Shown: positions 1 to 13,400 of the stretch, in pieces
Layout of the letters: each line of letters opens with the position of its first letter
Numbering within the stretch: position 1 is the first letter of the stretch
Source of the DNA: Eutrigla gurnardus
Taxonomy: Eukaryota; Chordata; Actinopteri; Perciformes; Triglidae
Assembly (NCBI GenBank): GCA_963514095.1
Contig: OY741280.1
Location: forward strand, 19,840,054 to 19,904,053
Length of the DNA: 64,000 nucleotides
Direction of reading: 5' to 3'
Program-made: the position numbers and the translations under genes
Notes under the pieces: model-generated
Told to the model about the DNA's origin: nothing
Database searches by the model: none
The model's input: the letters and a program-made list of their open reading frames with translations, nothing else

Positions 1-421
1 CCAGCCATCCATCAGTCAATCGGAGCGAGAGAAGGTCGTGAGCTAACATTTTCAACCATCAAATAAATTTCCTTCCAACGTTAAGCCCCGCCTCCTTATC
101 CTGTTTCACTCGGAAACACGTCACCATACTGACAGCAGATACTCTGGAAATGCACGCTCGACTATAAAGCTGCAGTCGCTAACTTTATTGATTATAACTT
201 ATTGTTTATAAAATGAGAACATTTGTGATCCGGTTGGCACGTTAAAAAAACGCTCACGCCAAAACCAAGCAACGCCCCAGGGGCCGAAATATAGTCCTCA
301 AACAAATACATGTTAATAAAAATAAATAGCATAAGCTTTGACACCACTTCTACCTTCTTTAAAACAAACTGCAGTTTGATTTAAGAAGCTGAAATGACGG
401 TGAACTGCGACCACTTTTTAC
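1..421. other. znf384 intron, nothing else seen
   Basis: AT-rich sequence beyond the donor of the third znf384 coding exon. No further exon, zinc-finger codons or recognisable repeat could be read here. Confidence 0.5.
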
Positions 422-1938
422 CTGTATTTGAGGGGTGCACTGCAGATACTATCATGGTGGTGGCAGTGGGGTGTCCAGCTACAAATGACTGTGTGGAGGC
501 AGTGGGGACCAGTGTGCCTTGAGGGGTGATCACTAACCCCGCTAAGAGGGAAAGAGAAACCGTGATCTGGCTGTTGGTCAAAACAAACATTTTACATTAG
601 GCTGCCACTCCTACTAAGAGTCACTAACAATAGGTGCACTGTCCACATGAGCTTCATTACAGCCTATATTTGGAGCCACAAAAATCCTGTGTATGCACCA
701 ACACTAAACGTGTGTCATGATGTTGACAAGAGATGTTTTTACATTGATTTGGATCAAGTCTTTAACAACCTATACCTTAAAACCGCTGCTTACAAACTAG
801 AAAATAGTTCAGATCAACATTTGTAGGAGCATGTACCCATCTTAAAGCCGGGGTAGCAGGAAACCAACAATAAGATGACACAGAAATGTAAAATGGAGTG
901 TCATGATTAGGCCAGAGTGAAGACATAGCAGCCGGCTCACCTGCAGTCATGATACCTGTAGAGGGGACAGGCACTACGGTGATGTTCTGGGTGGTGTGCG
1001 ACTGGTGCATGTGTCCCCCTAGCGCACTCATGCCCCCACCACCACCACCACCTCCTCCCGCTGCCGAACCCCCGCCTCCCTCCTGTTTGGGGACCAACCG
1101 CAGCCCGGACCCGGCGTCCATCGAGCCGGGGATGGCGAGCACAGCCGTGGGGTAGTGGGGGGAGGAGGTGGAAGACGCGGAGGCGTGAGGGAAGGAGGGT
1201 GCCTTCTCCGGACCCAGCTGCTCCTTCGCCTTGTTCAGGAACATGACGTTTTCGATCTAGACAGGGACGATAGAGGGGCGGGTTGGCGGTAGGAGGAAGG
1301 AAAGGAGGAATTGTGAAGTATTAAAGAGGAACAGTGGGAGGAAGTGGGAACAGGGAAGGAGGATGAAATGCAGGACAGGAAAGGGGAAGGGGGAAGAGAA
1401 TAAAGAAGGTAAAAAAGGAAGACACAATGGTGGAGGTGGAGAAGAGGAGTCAAGGATGAGGTGAGGCAATAAAGGTACGTGTGGGATGAAGGGCAGGAGG
1501 TGATAGTGAGTTAGAACCATGTAGGGAGGAGAAGGCAAGGAGACAAGAGAGAACAGAGGAAGTGTAAGATGCAAAGAAATAATGAAAAAATATACAAAAG
1601 GGGGGGTTGAAGAGATGAGGGAGGAGAGGGACAGGAGTGATGACATCATCAAATGAACTCTCCCCATGTCAAGAGATCACGTTCAAACAAACGTTCATGT
1701 GAGACTTCACCGACTAAGCGAGCATTTTTCAAATCATTGTCTGGCGATGTGTAATGTTTAAAGCATTTCCGTAAAACAGTGACTACGATAATCGCTTGCG
1801 GGTATCTTTTGACAGCACAAACCACTTATACCATGTGTATTTCAAGACAATTCCAACAATCAAGGTTGCCTCTACCTGTCCTTGTACAGTGGGGACGGGA
1901 GACCAAAAGTATGATGAGTTGAAATGGGAATCGTCCAT
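422..1938 (-). CDS. znf384: ZNF384-like C2H2 zinc-finger transcription factor, 5' coding exons only (partial)
   Basis: Three coding exons in transcription order: 1938-1876, 1256-941 and 541-422, all with AG/GT borders and matching phases (0, 1, 1). They encode about 166 residues. The start MDDSHFNSSYFWSPVPTVQG followed by IENVMFLNK, then NITVVPVPSTGIMTAG and GLVITPQGTLVP, matches the N-terminal region of ZNF384 (CIZ/NMP4), a nuclear DNA-binding regulator; ZNF362 lacks the VPVPSTG motif. The segment contains a glycine run (about nine Gly) at 1045-1070. The C2H2 fingers would lie to the left of base 1 and are not seen. The start codon lies five bases after an acceptor at 1944, so a 5' untranslated exon lies upstream, probably in the CpG-rich stretch near 3.6-4.1 kb. 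Family assignment is firm; which teleost paralogue (a or b) is not resolved. Confidence 0.85.
1262..1650. repeat. Polypurine (GA-rich) tract in znf384 intron
   Basis: The plus strand is almost all A and G over roughly 390 bases, so the transcribed (minus) strand is pyrimidine-rich and leads into the exon 2 acceptor at 1257. Long open frames of Ser/Leu/Pro on the minus strand here are artefacts of this composition. Confidence 0.7.
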
Positions 1939-3479
1939 TATTTCTGTAATTAAAAAGCAACACACTTAGAAAACACCTGTCCTCCTCTTCTTCCTCCTCC
2001 TTACTATGCTTTTTAATTGTTTTTTTTATTATTTAACTTTCATGTGACTCTACACCATGCATGGCTGCATGTCAATCATCTTAGTTTGTTTCCTTTACAT
2101 GTATCCTCTCCTCCATCCGGTGACACACACACTGAACAAGTTTCATGATGAGCGTGGAGCACAAGCAGGCAGGACCGCTCAGGTTTAAATGTGGCCGGTT
2201 AAAGCGTCCACATTGAGAGGCAAGCAACCATTGCTGAGGGATCTCAGTCCAGAAAAGATGTGTAAGACGGATGTAACAACTTCCTGGTCGAAGGGGAAAT
2301 GTTTTAGGTTCATGCTGATGAGGGTTGTTGCTGCATTGTTATAATAGTTTATCAGATTTACAGAGAAGAGGATGTGAAAGGAATCAGGCTCAAGATGTTC
2401 AATCCCGGGGGGGGATGGACATTGAGAAAAATCTAGAGGAGGACAGAAGATGCAAGTTGAGAAAAACACTAATTGTAATCAGTCTTTGAGGCTAATCTCT
2501 TATAACACAGCCCATGCCATGCACTTCCTTACTCGTCTCTCACAGTTGGCTATTAATAAATTGCACAATATTAAGAGTGGTTGCTTTGTCCGTGTTAATG
2601 TGTCTAGTTTTGGAGTGCAACCCTAATGCTGTGTCATAATTGTCTGTTTATTTGCCTGTTAGAGTAACAAACTAGATGCTGGTGCAGTACATGTTGAGTG
2701 CACAATATGGCTTGTTGAAGACTAAAAAATCTATCGTCTATCTTTTCATTATCAAACCTCCGGTCTTCTGTTTTCCGATCATCTCCCACTGACACATAGG
2801 CAACATGTTTTCTGCAGCACAAAGAGGGAAGTTTCATTGTTCTACGTTTGGCACGCATTTGCAATTTTTCAACTTCCACATAGGTTTTCTAACACCGTCA
2901 CAGAGCAACGGTGAAATATGTTTTCTGTATGCATGTGGAGACTGTTAAATGCCATGCATAGTATGCCACATACCAAGAAAAGAAAGCATGTAACTGCATG
3001 TTAGTAAAGCCTGAGTGACACTTGAAATAACTAATAGCAGGTTAGCCCTTTGGAGAGTGTTGGCCCGTGGGAAAAAAAACAGCAATGCATTAATAAAACA
3101 AACTCTTACAACAACTGAGATAACAATATATTGCATGCAAAACATTCGCAGTGCATCACTCAAAGGCGTGTTTCACGTTGTTTTCATGAACTCTCCTCTG
3201 CAGATGCACAGCCTAAACATGACCTAACGCTTTTTTTAGAGAGGCTGTTTGACAATTCAGGGGGTCCATTGCTAGTCAACGCTTCGGAGCTCAGAGAGCC
3301 ATGTTTGGCGAGGGGCTCCAAAACTGTGGCACAGCTAGCTTCGGCGGGTTAGCAGCGATTCATGAAATCCTGTAAATACGAAATGTGTCATTAAATGTCT
3401 GATTCAGGAGCACTCAGCATCGATGTGTTACACAGCACCAGCTGCCACCATCTCAACCCGATAACTGTGTGTTACGAAC

Positions 3480-4090
3480 ATGGCTAGCGTTTAGCTGGTT
3501 AACGCAACAAGCCGAGGGGGAGCTAGCTAACTTGCCTCCATTAATTTTCTCCCTTTTGTTCGCTGGCTTTGCTCTAGCTTACAAGCGGGCCTGTATGTTC
3601 GCAGGCTAAGCCCGCTCGCCACTTGGTAAACACAAACATCCTCGCCCCCCCTCACGCCTCCATGCCTCGCTCCCTGTAGCTCGCCTCGCCGAGAGAAAAT
3701 AAAAAAAGAGAAAAAAAAAAAGTCTGGAATAAAAAAAAAAAACCCAAGACAGAAAAAAAAACCGTCGACGCCGTCGCCTCTGTAGGAGACGCAGCTTCAT
3801 GCAGACTTCCGGCGGTTGGGACGACGGTGCTCTCAGACACACTGAAAATAACAGTTAATTAACAACGGAATAATAACTCCTGTGTTAATTACCGGTGAAA
3901 TCGACTCCCCGTCAACCCCCCCGGAGCCTCTTCGGGTCGGGACAGTTGGAAACTTTGACCAAATCCGCCTCTCAAACCCTTCAGATATGGCTTTTTTTTT
4001 CTTCGGTTTTTTTTTTCTTTTTTTCTTTCCCTCCAGCTCTCCTCAGCGCAGTCGGAGGTGAACAGACGCGTTTCCGGTCGCACTTTCAAA
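3480..4090 (-). promoter_or_regulatory. Putative znf384 promoter / 5' untranslated exon region
   Basis: CpG content rises here relative to the flanks, and a plausible minus-strand donor occurs at 3892-3891 (exon side ending at 3893). It lies about 2 kb upstream of the first coding exon of znf384, which begins with an acceptor and so needs an upstream leader exon. The exact exon and start site cannot be fixed from sequence alone. Poly-A and poly-T runs at 3700-3760 and 3985-4025 interrupt it. Confidence 0.35.
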
Positions 4091-4099
4091 AATAAAACA

Positions 4100-6030
4100 C
4101 GTATTGATTATCCATCGAGTCAAAAAAAAAAACGATTTTAAAAGTACCCAGATGTAAAATTTAAACATGTATTAGTGACATAATTTAAATTTGTAATTAA
4201 ATAACAATTGTCTGACATTTATTCAAATAACATAATGACTATTTGCAAAGTAAAGCTGCCCTCAATATGTAATGTATGAGTCTGTTTGTTCTCCACACAT
4301 TAATACTTGCTTTCTCAGGCGGTTAATGTCTTAATTTTGAAGACAAATTCTCTTACTTCCTGTATGTCGTTTTTAAATAATCTTTATTTAAAAACGGTCA
4401 GCCTACACAGCAAAAGGAACATCAGATTTACACACAGAGATGAAGCCTTGCAAAAACACAAACTTAAAAAAAGACCACAGAAATTAGACAAATCCAAGTA
4501 GGAAAAAAACATGTGTGACAATACATTCACGTAAAAACGTTTAAGATATTGCACACATTCATTGTTTCATAGCTTTTTTGGTTCAATTTCCAACATAATT
4601 TCAAAGAATTTTTTTTTTTTAATGTAGAATTAGCCGAGAACTGAAATGAGATCAATGAGGGGAAATGCATAAATGTCTCTGACTAACTTCCTGTACTATC
4701 CTGCCTATCTCTAGCTAACTTGACACAGCTGCCAATGTCGAATACAGTGCTTTCCGGTGTAGCATATTAAGTATCCCGTCAGTGTCAGTAGCTACACATC
4801 CCTTTTCAAAAGGTCTGCATTGCTGCAGTGTTCTTATATCCACAATATAAAGTTACTTTTACTTCAGAAAATGGCCCACTTCTTTTGTCAACAATTCTCA
4901 CGGCTTTAGCATTAAAAACCAGGCATTCTGACAGATCATTGAAAGGGAAGTTTATTAGGACTCCACCATGCTTATTAGTGCTTAGAGGTCCCCAATGAAA
5001 TGCTATTCCAATTAAAAAGCAACAAACAAACAAAACAAAAACAAAACTGGAACAAATATACAAAGTTAAAAACATGCACAAATCACAAACAGAAATATAA
5101 AGCCAATAAAACCAATAAAAAAAACATATAATAAAAAAAATTGTAGAGGACATATGTGGTTTCCATTCTCGAAATGAATGACAACTTTATTGTGTGGCTT
5201 GTAGAATAGAACAGTTTCCTAAAAAAAAAAACACATTTCCTGAAGTGCACAGAGAGTAATTAAAAAGCAACAAAGTGGTTTCTTCCTGGCCACACCTTCA
5301 CCAGTGACTTGAAACAACACAGAGAACACCACTGAACTGATTATAGCTTAAATACATTTATATTGAAACACTGCCGTTAGTAGGAGTTAGTAGAGTTGTT
5401 AATGGTGGCTTGTGAAGCAAACAATGCTATTTAATATCAAATATATACTATATAAAGACATCTATATCAACAAAGGGCCACTTCAGCATGTTATTACACT
5501 TCACATCCAGCTACAGAGATGCATTTCATTTTCTATAGCTAAACAATGAACCTCCTTTGGTAATTCCACAGTAAAGTAGCACACAAATTACGGTTCAAGT
5601 GTGAGAGGCATGCATGCATAATAACAGCAGTATTGATCTTCAGACAAATACCTTCAGAAAGCGATTTCAACAGATTTGACTGTGCTGGGCTGAGAAGAGA
5701 ACATATATATATATAAATGAAGAAAAGAGTGGGGAAAAAGTACAAGCCGGTCATCATTTGATGATCAGAAATGTAACCAACTGCATCTCGCACATGTCTC
5801 TTCACACTTTAATAACAAAAAAATCTACATACTGAGTTCAGCATCCAATCCAGTCATCTCATAATTACACTGTGGTACTCCCATTGCTACAATCGAAGGC
5901 TAAAGCTAAACTTTACCCAACATTTAGCTCTAGTTCCACAAGCGACACCTGAATGAGAGCTGCTACATAACAGGCCATAAAAACACAACGTGTGCCACTT
6001 TCCTTAAGGTATACATCTAGTACAGTGAAT
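4100..6030. other. AT-rich intergenic DNA, no gene seen
   Basis: Open frames in this stretch are short, low-complexity or without family resemblance. No splice-consistent coding exon was found on either strand. Confidence 0.5.
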
Positions 6031-6037
6031 GTATTAC

Positions 6038-6160
6038 TGGGCGGCAGAGTGGCAAAGTCTCAAGGGAACCTGAACCACAAGATCCAGGTTCAGGCCCCTA
6101 TTTTGTTGCTCAGCATGGACTGGGAGAGAGGTACCTAACTCAGATGCACATCACAGCAAA
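6038..6160 (+). mobile_element. tRNA-derived SINE head (pol III A and B boxes)
   Basis: TGGCAAAGT at 6050-6058 fits an A box and GGTTCAGGCCC at 6087-6097 fits a B box, at tRNA-like spacing. The surrounding gggcggcag start is common in fish repeats. No tRNA cloverleaf can be folded around it, so it is read as a SINE remnant and not as a tRNA gene. Confidence 0.4.
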
Positions 6161-7066
6161 AACACACTGCTTTTTATCTGTGAACTTTCATCATAAATAA
6201 CAAAATTCATATAATAATTTATAAATTAAGACATTCTCTTGTAACACATAACGTGATATTCTCATTGTATATAATTTCTGGTATTCTAAGGATCCAGTAG
6301 AAAGGGCTGGAGGGTTTAAAGTGACTACTGCAGTGTTTTCCGATGATGGATACCAAATGGTAAGTATGGTTAGTGAGCCACTTGCTAATACGTTTGCAGC
6401 GAAAAAGTGCCGTATGGGGCGGCTGCACAGGTTTTTAAAGTTTGACATGATATTATACTGGTATGCCTTGAGTCAAAGTGTCAAAGTGTCAAACTATCTT
6501 CCTAAAATATTGACATTGATTCAGCATGAGGAAACGAGAAGATCTGAGTGTAGACAGAGAAGACACAAATATGAAATAGAAATAAATAAAAAATATATAA
6601 AATACATAATAATGGCAATTTAATAATTTACTACCTGTTAGTTTGCAACCATCCATGACAACTTTAAAGACTTAAGGTTGATGTGATCACCCTTAAATAT
6701 GAATTCTGTCAGAAACTATATGGTGAGAAATGAGCGATGACTAAAACCACAGGCCGTGGCTTTGGTCTAGTATTGCAATGCTAGTAGCATTAGCAAACGA
6801 AGGTCTGTTTGTGTTAAACATCCATGTTAAGATGCACTTAAGGTTCGGCAGCAAGGCAGTCATGGAGGAGATATTAAATCTAAACACAGGCAGCGGACGG
6901 AGACTCACGTGAGACGGTTGGGACGAAGGTTGAACAAGACCTCGTATCTGGCTGGACCGGGTTTTTAATGATAAGCTAAATTTCTCATCATCAGCGATTA
7001 TTTTGTTTAACACCACACGAAACAAAATCCATCTCTCGCTCTCGAGAACCTGCAGCCTGTCCGTTG

Positions 7067-7080
7067 GTCACCATGGCAAC
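7067..7080. promoter_or_regulatory. RFX X-box palindrome
   Basis: GTCACCATGGCAAC is a near-perfect imperfect-palindrome X-box (consensus GTNRCC, short spacer, RGYAAC) as bound by RFX factors at promoters of ciliary genes. It lies in a CpG-containing island (about 7.0-7.5 kb) with no gene I could recognise on either side. Confidence 0.45.
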
Positions 7081-7542
7081 ACCTTCCCGGCATTAGCAGC
7101 ACCGCTGCGTTAGCGCCTCTGTACGTCATACTGTGGTATTTCCCCGTAGTCTCCCATTTAAGAATACTGGGGGTGTTTTATATAAATAAATGTCACACAG
7201 TGTTGTGGTGACTAAACATCATGTTTTCAGGCGCAGCCAGTGGCTGAGTGTTGGCTAATGCTAGTAAAAATGCTAAGCCAACCATGTTATCACTGTAAAC
7301 AGGCCCAGTTTTCTCCAACAACAACGTATCCAACGAGCCAATTGATCACGTAAACATGTCGATGAAGTTTGCGATGCTTCACTTATAGTTTTGTTGTCTA
7401 TTGGGGGGTGAAGTTAGATTGTCTAGACGCTGGCTGCAGGCGTGCTAACACTGTGCTAACGCTAGCTACGGCTGCTGCATGGGATTTAGCGTAGGAGGCC
7501 TACGTCACTCGACTGACCAATGGTGCAACTTGATCAGTCACT

Positions 7543-7868
7543 CACTTACTCACTCATTTACTTACTTGCTTACTTACTTACTCACTCATTTACTTACTCA
7601 CTCACTCACTCATTTACTTACTTACTTACTCACTCACTCACTCACTCATTTACTTACTTACTTACTTACTTACTCACTCACTCATTTACTTACTTACTTA
7701 CTTACTTACTCACTCATTTACTTACTCACTCACTCACTCATTTACTTACTTACTTACTCACTCACTCACTCACTCATTTACTTACTTACTCACTCACTCA
7801 CTCATTTACTTACTTACTCACTCACTCACTCATTTACTTACTTACTCACTCACTCACTCACTCACTCA

Positions 7869-7906
<38 letters not shown>

Positions 7907-7968
7907 CACTCATTTACTTACTTACTCACTCACTCATTTACTTACTTACTCACTCACTCACTCACTCA

Positions 7969-8014
<46 letters not shown>

Positions 8015-8041
8015 CACTTACTCACTTACTTACTTACTCAG
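7543..8041. repeat. ACTT/ACTC tetranucleotide tandem array
   Basis: About 500 bases of mixed ACTT, ACTC and ATTT tetramers, arranged in a higher-order pattern of ACTC blocks and ACTT blocks. It is open in several frames and produces artefactual Leu/Thr/Tyr/Ser proteins that should not be annotated. Confidence 0.9.
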
Positions 8042-8474
8042 CCACAGAGCCACTTAAAGGGCTGGCCCTCTACAGTCCAGCCATAAAGTACAGACACACA
8101 GAGGGCTACTGTTACATTTGCTGCTTGTTTCGATGCCAACGTAAAGTAAGTCACAGGCTCACATCTTGTGGTGTTGTAATTTGAATGCTCTGTGTAAGCA
8201 GACTACATAAAAACAAAAACAGCAGTAACTGTAGTCAGCTGAGCACAATACTGTAACCCAGATAGACCTGCGTGTAACAAACAAGAAAAAGAAGAACAAT
8301 GTGTGCCATTTCTACAACACAGAAGCATCACAGCGACACGTGGACAGCTACGAGGAGGGAAAACGGCCAACCGGATGGTGTAAGACAGTAAAAGAGGAGT
8401 GGAGGAGAGAGGCTGTGTTACTGTGGTCGTGTCTGCAGACTCATGCAGAGTCCAGGGAGGCTGGCTGATTCTCT

Positions 8475-11400
8475 TCAGCCTGTACGAGAGGTCACCTGCA
8501 GAACGGAGAAGATCATTATCATTATAACTCAACTCTAGGGCTCAAATTCATTTTTTTACAGTCTGGTTCACTCTCACCGCCCTGATTACGGCGAATTAAG
8601 TAGAATCATACTTTTCCTGGTTTGGCTGGACGTGGAAGTGGAATACATTACCTTTATGGACATAATAAGATGATAAAAAAAAACAACACAGGTTAAAAAT
8701 GACATAAGTTCCAAAGTTGGAATTGACATTTTAAAAAAAGGAACAAAGACCATTTGCAAAGTTTTATGCGATAAATTAAATCAGATAATTGTTTGAGTTA
8801 AAGGGTCGGAGCTACTTTTGCACCTTTTCGTACATGTGATATTTATGTTGTTTGTGAATGTGGGCGGGTTCAAATCCTGGTTTGAATCTGGACAAGACAT
8901 ACAGGTTAATTGATGACTCACTTCTTCTGCCCCCTTTTGGCAAAAAAATCAAATCAAGGTATATTTGGTATATTGTGCTTTCTTGCGTCCTCCATGATGC
9001 ATTTGTCGTGACATGTTTTCGTATGTGGCCGCGTTACCTGGGAGATCTCGATGCCGGTCAGCTTCCCCACAGCCTCGGGGATGCGGACCATGAGGTCCAG
9101 CACCTCTCCTGACAGTTTGGCTGCGCCCACCTCCCCGTGTCCGCTGGACACCATGGTAATCTTGTTGGCCTCACACAGGGGCTTGCTGATCTCTTCTGCC
9201 ATCTGGTGGAAGACAGATATCACCAAATGTTTACAATTCGCTCCTCGGCAGGTGAAAGATGAAGGACGTGAAGTGACTGAGAAACACAGAGATGAGAGCG
9301 TACGCTTAGCAGTGAGACTAAATGAATTAAATCAACCATGATTTTTAGATTCCATTCATTTAAATACATATTAATTTGCAAAATAGAATTATTTGTCTTT
9401 ATGGTTTTAAAGGTTTTTTTTTACATTTTCTGAAAAGTAATACTGTGACTAAATATCCAAAGAAAACAATTGACTGACTGCCAATAATTAGCTGTTAAAA
9501 GGTCAGTGATGTTTACAATAACACTGTATATGAAAGGTAGTAAACCTGTTATGGGCTGTACAGTGCGGGTCTCTTACCAGAGGCAGTTTCTCCAGCAGCA
9601 TGTCCACCATGGCTCCATCCTTGTACTGCCGGAAGGCCTCGGCCTTCTTCGCCATCTGCTCTGCCTCAGCGCGACCTTTGGCCTCCACTGCAAACGCCTC
9701 AGCCTCGCCTTTAATCTGAAGGAGACAAGAGGAGAACTCTTCGTACCGGAAAAACACATATTTCACAAAATCCTCAACGAGATTTCCATTTTATTTAGAC
9801 AACTAAAGACAGTTGTGACTCACCCTGATGGCCTCGGCATCGGCCTCCGCCTCCATGATCAACTTCAGACTGGACAGAGAGACGGAGTCAGATGGGTCGG
9901 CCATTAGTGAACTATACTATAATATCCTGAACAACAGGACAATGTGATCTATCTATATCTTCACTTATTTGCAGGATTTGTTTTCCTTCAGGTTTGATAT
10001 TTTATCTATTAGTAAACAGAACTGATTGGTCGGCTGCAGGTGAATAAATTAAACTCTTTTATGTTAAATTTTCATTATTAAGTTGACTTATAACGTAGTA
10101 TATGAAGCATCTTTCAACTCACCGCTGAGCCTCGGCCAGTTTCTCCAGGCGGTACCTCTCAGCCTCGGCGGGTTTCTTCACCTTGGCCTCCAGCTCCTTC
10201 TCCCGGCGGGTGATCTCCTGCTCCTGCAGCGTGATCTGCTGCGTCCGCTCCACCACCTGGATCTGCATCCTCTCCTCCTCGATGCGCTGCTTCGTCTTCG
10301 CTACCTGGGAGATATACGTAAGTAGACTATTCCATCATTCAACATCAGAAGAAGCCCACAATTGCGTTACTGATCGCCATCACACATGACCCAGATCGTA
10401 TTCATGTGTACCTGCAGCTGGTAGGCCATCTCCGACTCGGCCTTCTTGGTGTTGACCTCGATGTCGTAGGCGGCCTTCTTCAGCTCATAGTCCCTCTGGG
10501 CCTTCGCCATGTCGATCTCATTTTTATACTGAGCCGAGATCTTCTCCTGCATCGCATGGGCTTCCTGTAGAGAGAGTAACACCGACACATATCAAGGGTG
10601 ACGAAGGACATCCTGGAGGACGGAGACAACGTGAACAGCGTCTCACCCTGATCACAGCGTCTCTCTTGTTCTTGGCCTCTCCAATGCGAGCGTCTTTCTG
10701 AACCTGAGCTGTTCGAGCCTTCCCCAGAGAATGCAGGTAATCCTGCGTAACGCAGAGAGGTGTCATTTTTCACGATTCACAGGATACAAGAACAATGCTT
10801 TGGTATCTGACCTGCTGTGATGTACAACAGAAAACAGAAGTGAGAAACGGTGCGTGTCATTCTTTGTCGTGCAGGTTGTTTTTATTGAATCCCGGTGAAC
10901 CCACGACATAAACACACTTTACACCGTTTTTTTAAAGTTATAAAAAAGGCTGATTGTAAGGTAAGTGGTTACCTGGTCGTCGTGGACATCTTTGAGCGTG
11001 TAGCTGACCACGCTGATGCCCATGTTGACCAGGTCAGAGGAGGCCACCTTAAAAACCTGCTCTGAGAACTTCTTACGGTCCTTGTAGATCTCCTGTAAGA
11101 GGAACACGTTTTACCACCTCTCAATGCTAGAAGAGTATAGCAGTTAAAGGTTCCTCACAGTAACTCTGAAGTCCAGTAAATCCAACACTGAAGACAAACA
11201 GACCTCAACAGTCAGGTGGGCGATGATGGCCCGCTGGTGACCCTCCAGCGTTTCCAGGGCGATCTGAGCGATCTCGGCCTCCGACTTCCCCATGAACATT
11301 TGGCAGGCCGCAGCCAGCATCTGTTTATTCTGACCCTGGATCTTCATCTGCAGGAAACAGCAACACGTTTATTATGAAGACGCAATGATATTCATCCCCA

Positions 11401-12811
11401 TGTCCACAATTCAATTAAACAGGTTATAAAACTAAAGATAACAGCAGCAGTGGCTATAATAAAATGATATATGATAAAGCAGAAACAGTAGCTCATTCAT
11501 AATAGGAATATAGCAGAAATAATAGCAGCAGTGGGTGTCGAGCAGCAGGTACAACCACGGTCCAGCTGCACCTGCAAACTTTTCTATATTATATATTTCT
11601 ATTCTAGAATGAGAGCAACTGTAAAGTGACCTAATTTCCCCCCAGAGATCAATAACGTGTTTCTGATTCTGACATTTGTTCATAGCTGTCTCGCTGCCAT
11701 CGTGGTAGAGATGTTAAAAATAGAATCTGTGCACAGAATGTAAGAGAAACAAGCTTTTTGTGTGGAAAAACAAAAGTGTTTATGTTTTCGTTCGGTGTAT
11801 CCATGACGACCACGTCTTGTTCCCCCGCTGGAGTCGTCTCACGCTGACCTGGGCTATGCCGGTGACAGAGATGGGCACTCCGTGGCGAGTGTAGACCTTA
11901 TCGCTCTTCACATTCAGAGTCAGAGTGTTCAGGGAAATCCTGGAGAGAGGCACGGTGAGACATGATTATTGATCTAATGGTGTACATATTATAGTGCAGT
12001 CATTTAGAAAATATAGATGTTATTAATCATTTTTAATGTAGTGACGCGGAGGAAGCTGGTCACCGTTTTAAATATGTGTCATTCTGGCTCCAACTACACG
12101 TTTTCAATCACATTCATATGATTTCTTACTTTTTTTAGATGTTATGCTGCTGCAGTGCCGTTTGCCTTCAGAATCAGAAATACTTCTATATAATATTGAT
12201 CCCCGGGAGGGAAATGGAACGTTACAGTTGCTCTTTATATGTATAGAATAAACAAGTATAAACAAGAATCAAATAGGAAAACAGTATTAATGGAAGAGTA
12301 TTGCACAGTAGAATTAGTGTACAATTATTGCACAATTTAATCTATAGTAGATCTGCTAACGACGTTAAGTTAAAAAGCAGCAGCGTCGGGGATATTAAAG
12401 CAGACAGTGGACGGAGACATTTGCCAACCTCTGTATCTGCTGGATGCACGGGACGACGAACACTCGGCCTCCAGGGATCATCAGTGGAGGAGAGCGACAG
12501 AATCCTGGGAGAGGTGAGAGAGACTGGAGTAGACTGGAGGAGCATCATGTTTAACTTCACACTTAGACTTTCTACCAAAAAAGAATTAAATAGCATTGAG
12601 TAATTGAGTTTTTTTAATTGCTTATTACATTTTGACATTTGAGTAAATGCTATCATTAATGTTTTTGTTTTTTATTGGTGTATTTTTGTATATTTTGTCT
12701 ACTAAAAAACAAACAAGACACTCTAAAAGGTTATGTATTGTAGGTTTTTGTTGATAGCATCATCATACCTGACACCACCATAGCCTCGTTGGGACCACAG
12801 GTGTAGAACAT
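8475..12811 (-). CDS. flot1: Flotillin-1, complete, 12 coding exons
   Basis: Coding exons in order: 12811-12769, 12504-12429, 11939-11849, 11347-11204, 11092-10973, 10742-10647, 10564-10412, 10304-10123, 9869-9824, 9715-9578, 9202-9038 and 8495-8475. Phases join without a break to give 424 residues (human 427). The product is the lipid-raft scaffold flotillin-1, which sits on the cytoplasmic face of plasma and endosomal membranes and oligomerises with flotillin-2. Exons 1-5 encode the N-terminal SPFH/PHB domain, starting MFYTCGPNEAMVVSG, with IQGQNKQMLAAACQMF and KFSEQVFKVASSDL clearly recognisable. Exons 6-10 encode the Ala/Glu-rich coiled coil (repeated EA motifs, AQRDYELKKAAYDIEV). Exon 12 adds only six residues (VTSRTG). 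The start codon is chosen by alignment; a noncoding exon precedes it. The gene is divergent from tubb. Intron 2 and flanks hold unremarkable AT-rich DNA. Confidence 0.95.
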
Positions 12812-12871
12812 GTTAGCTGATCCTCTTTAAAACTTAGAAAAAACAAAGAAACACACACACATTTTATTATC

Positions 12872-12938
<67 letters not shown>
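12872..12938. repeat. (AAT)n microsatellite
   Basis: Uninterrupted ATA/AAT trinucleotide run of about 66 bases in the first intron of flot1. Confidence 0.95.
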
Positions 12939-13218
12939 GGCCTCCAAAACTGCAGAAAGGTTTCTATGACTCAGGGTTGTGATGCTCCAGAGGGCAGACC
13001 TGACCAACGTGGCTAAAATCTAATTTACGCAGATACTGCGCAGTAAAAAAAAGTCCCGCACATTAGAGGCACTTATTAAGAAAAATAAATAAATGAATAA
13101 AATAAAGCCTACATAGAGTGCTAGCGGCTAGCTGTCTATCCATTAAGTGTGTCCCACATAGGTTGTTTACGATGCGCGGATGGATGTGGACGGAGGCGCA
13201 GTGCAGCGACACACTTAC

Positions 13219-13400
13219 CGGTTGGTGTAATGATGGTGGTTTGTGGCGAACGAGGGTGAATGAGGAGAAATGAGTGGCTGTGTCTGTCTGCGTGAGAGTG
13301 AATGAAATGTTTTTGCCCCAGTTCACGGTTATTCCCGTTGGATAGCAGCTGGTGTGACCAGTAAGTGCAACACACACACACACACACACACACACACAGC
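13219..13400 (-). promoter_or_regulatory. flot1 5' untranslated exon and promoter area, with (AC)n
   Basis: A strong minus-strand donor (GTAAGT) directly follows 13219, which suits a noncoding first exon spliced to the start-codon exon. A (CA)n run at 13370-13398 lies just upstream. The transcription start is not fixed. Confidence 0.45.

Noticed and set aside
1235..1667. Ser/Leu/Pro-rich minus-strand frames
   Set aside because: They are translations of the pyrimidine strand of an intronic polypurine tract.
3606..4095. Phe-rich and Arg/Lys-rich frames near the znf384 upstream region
   Set aside because: They come from poly-T/poly-A runs in the 5' region.
7479..8086. Two long open frames of Leu/Thr/Tyr/Ser repeats
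   Set aside because: They are translations of the ACTT/ACTC tandem array with no non-repetitive sequence or family.
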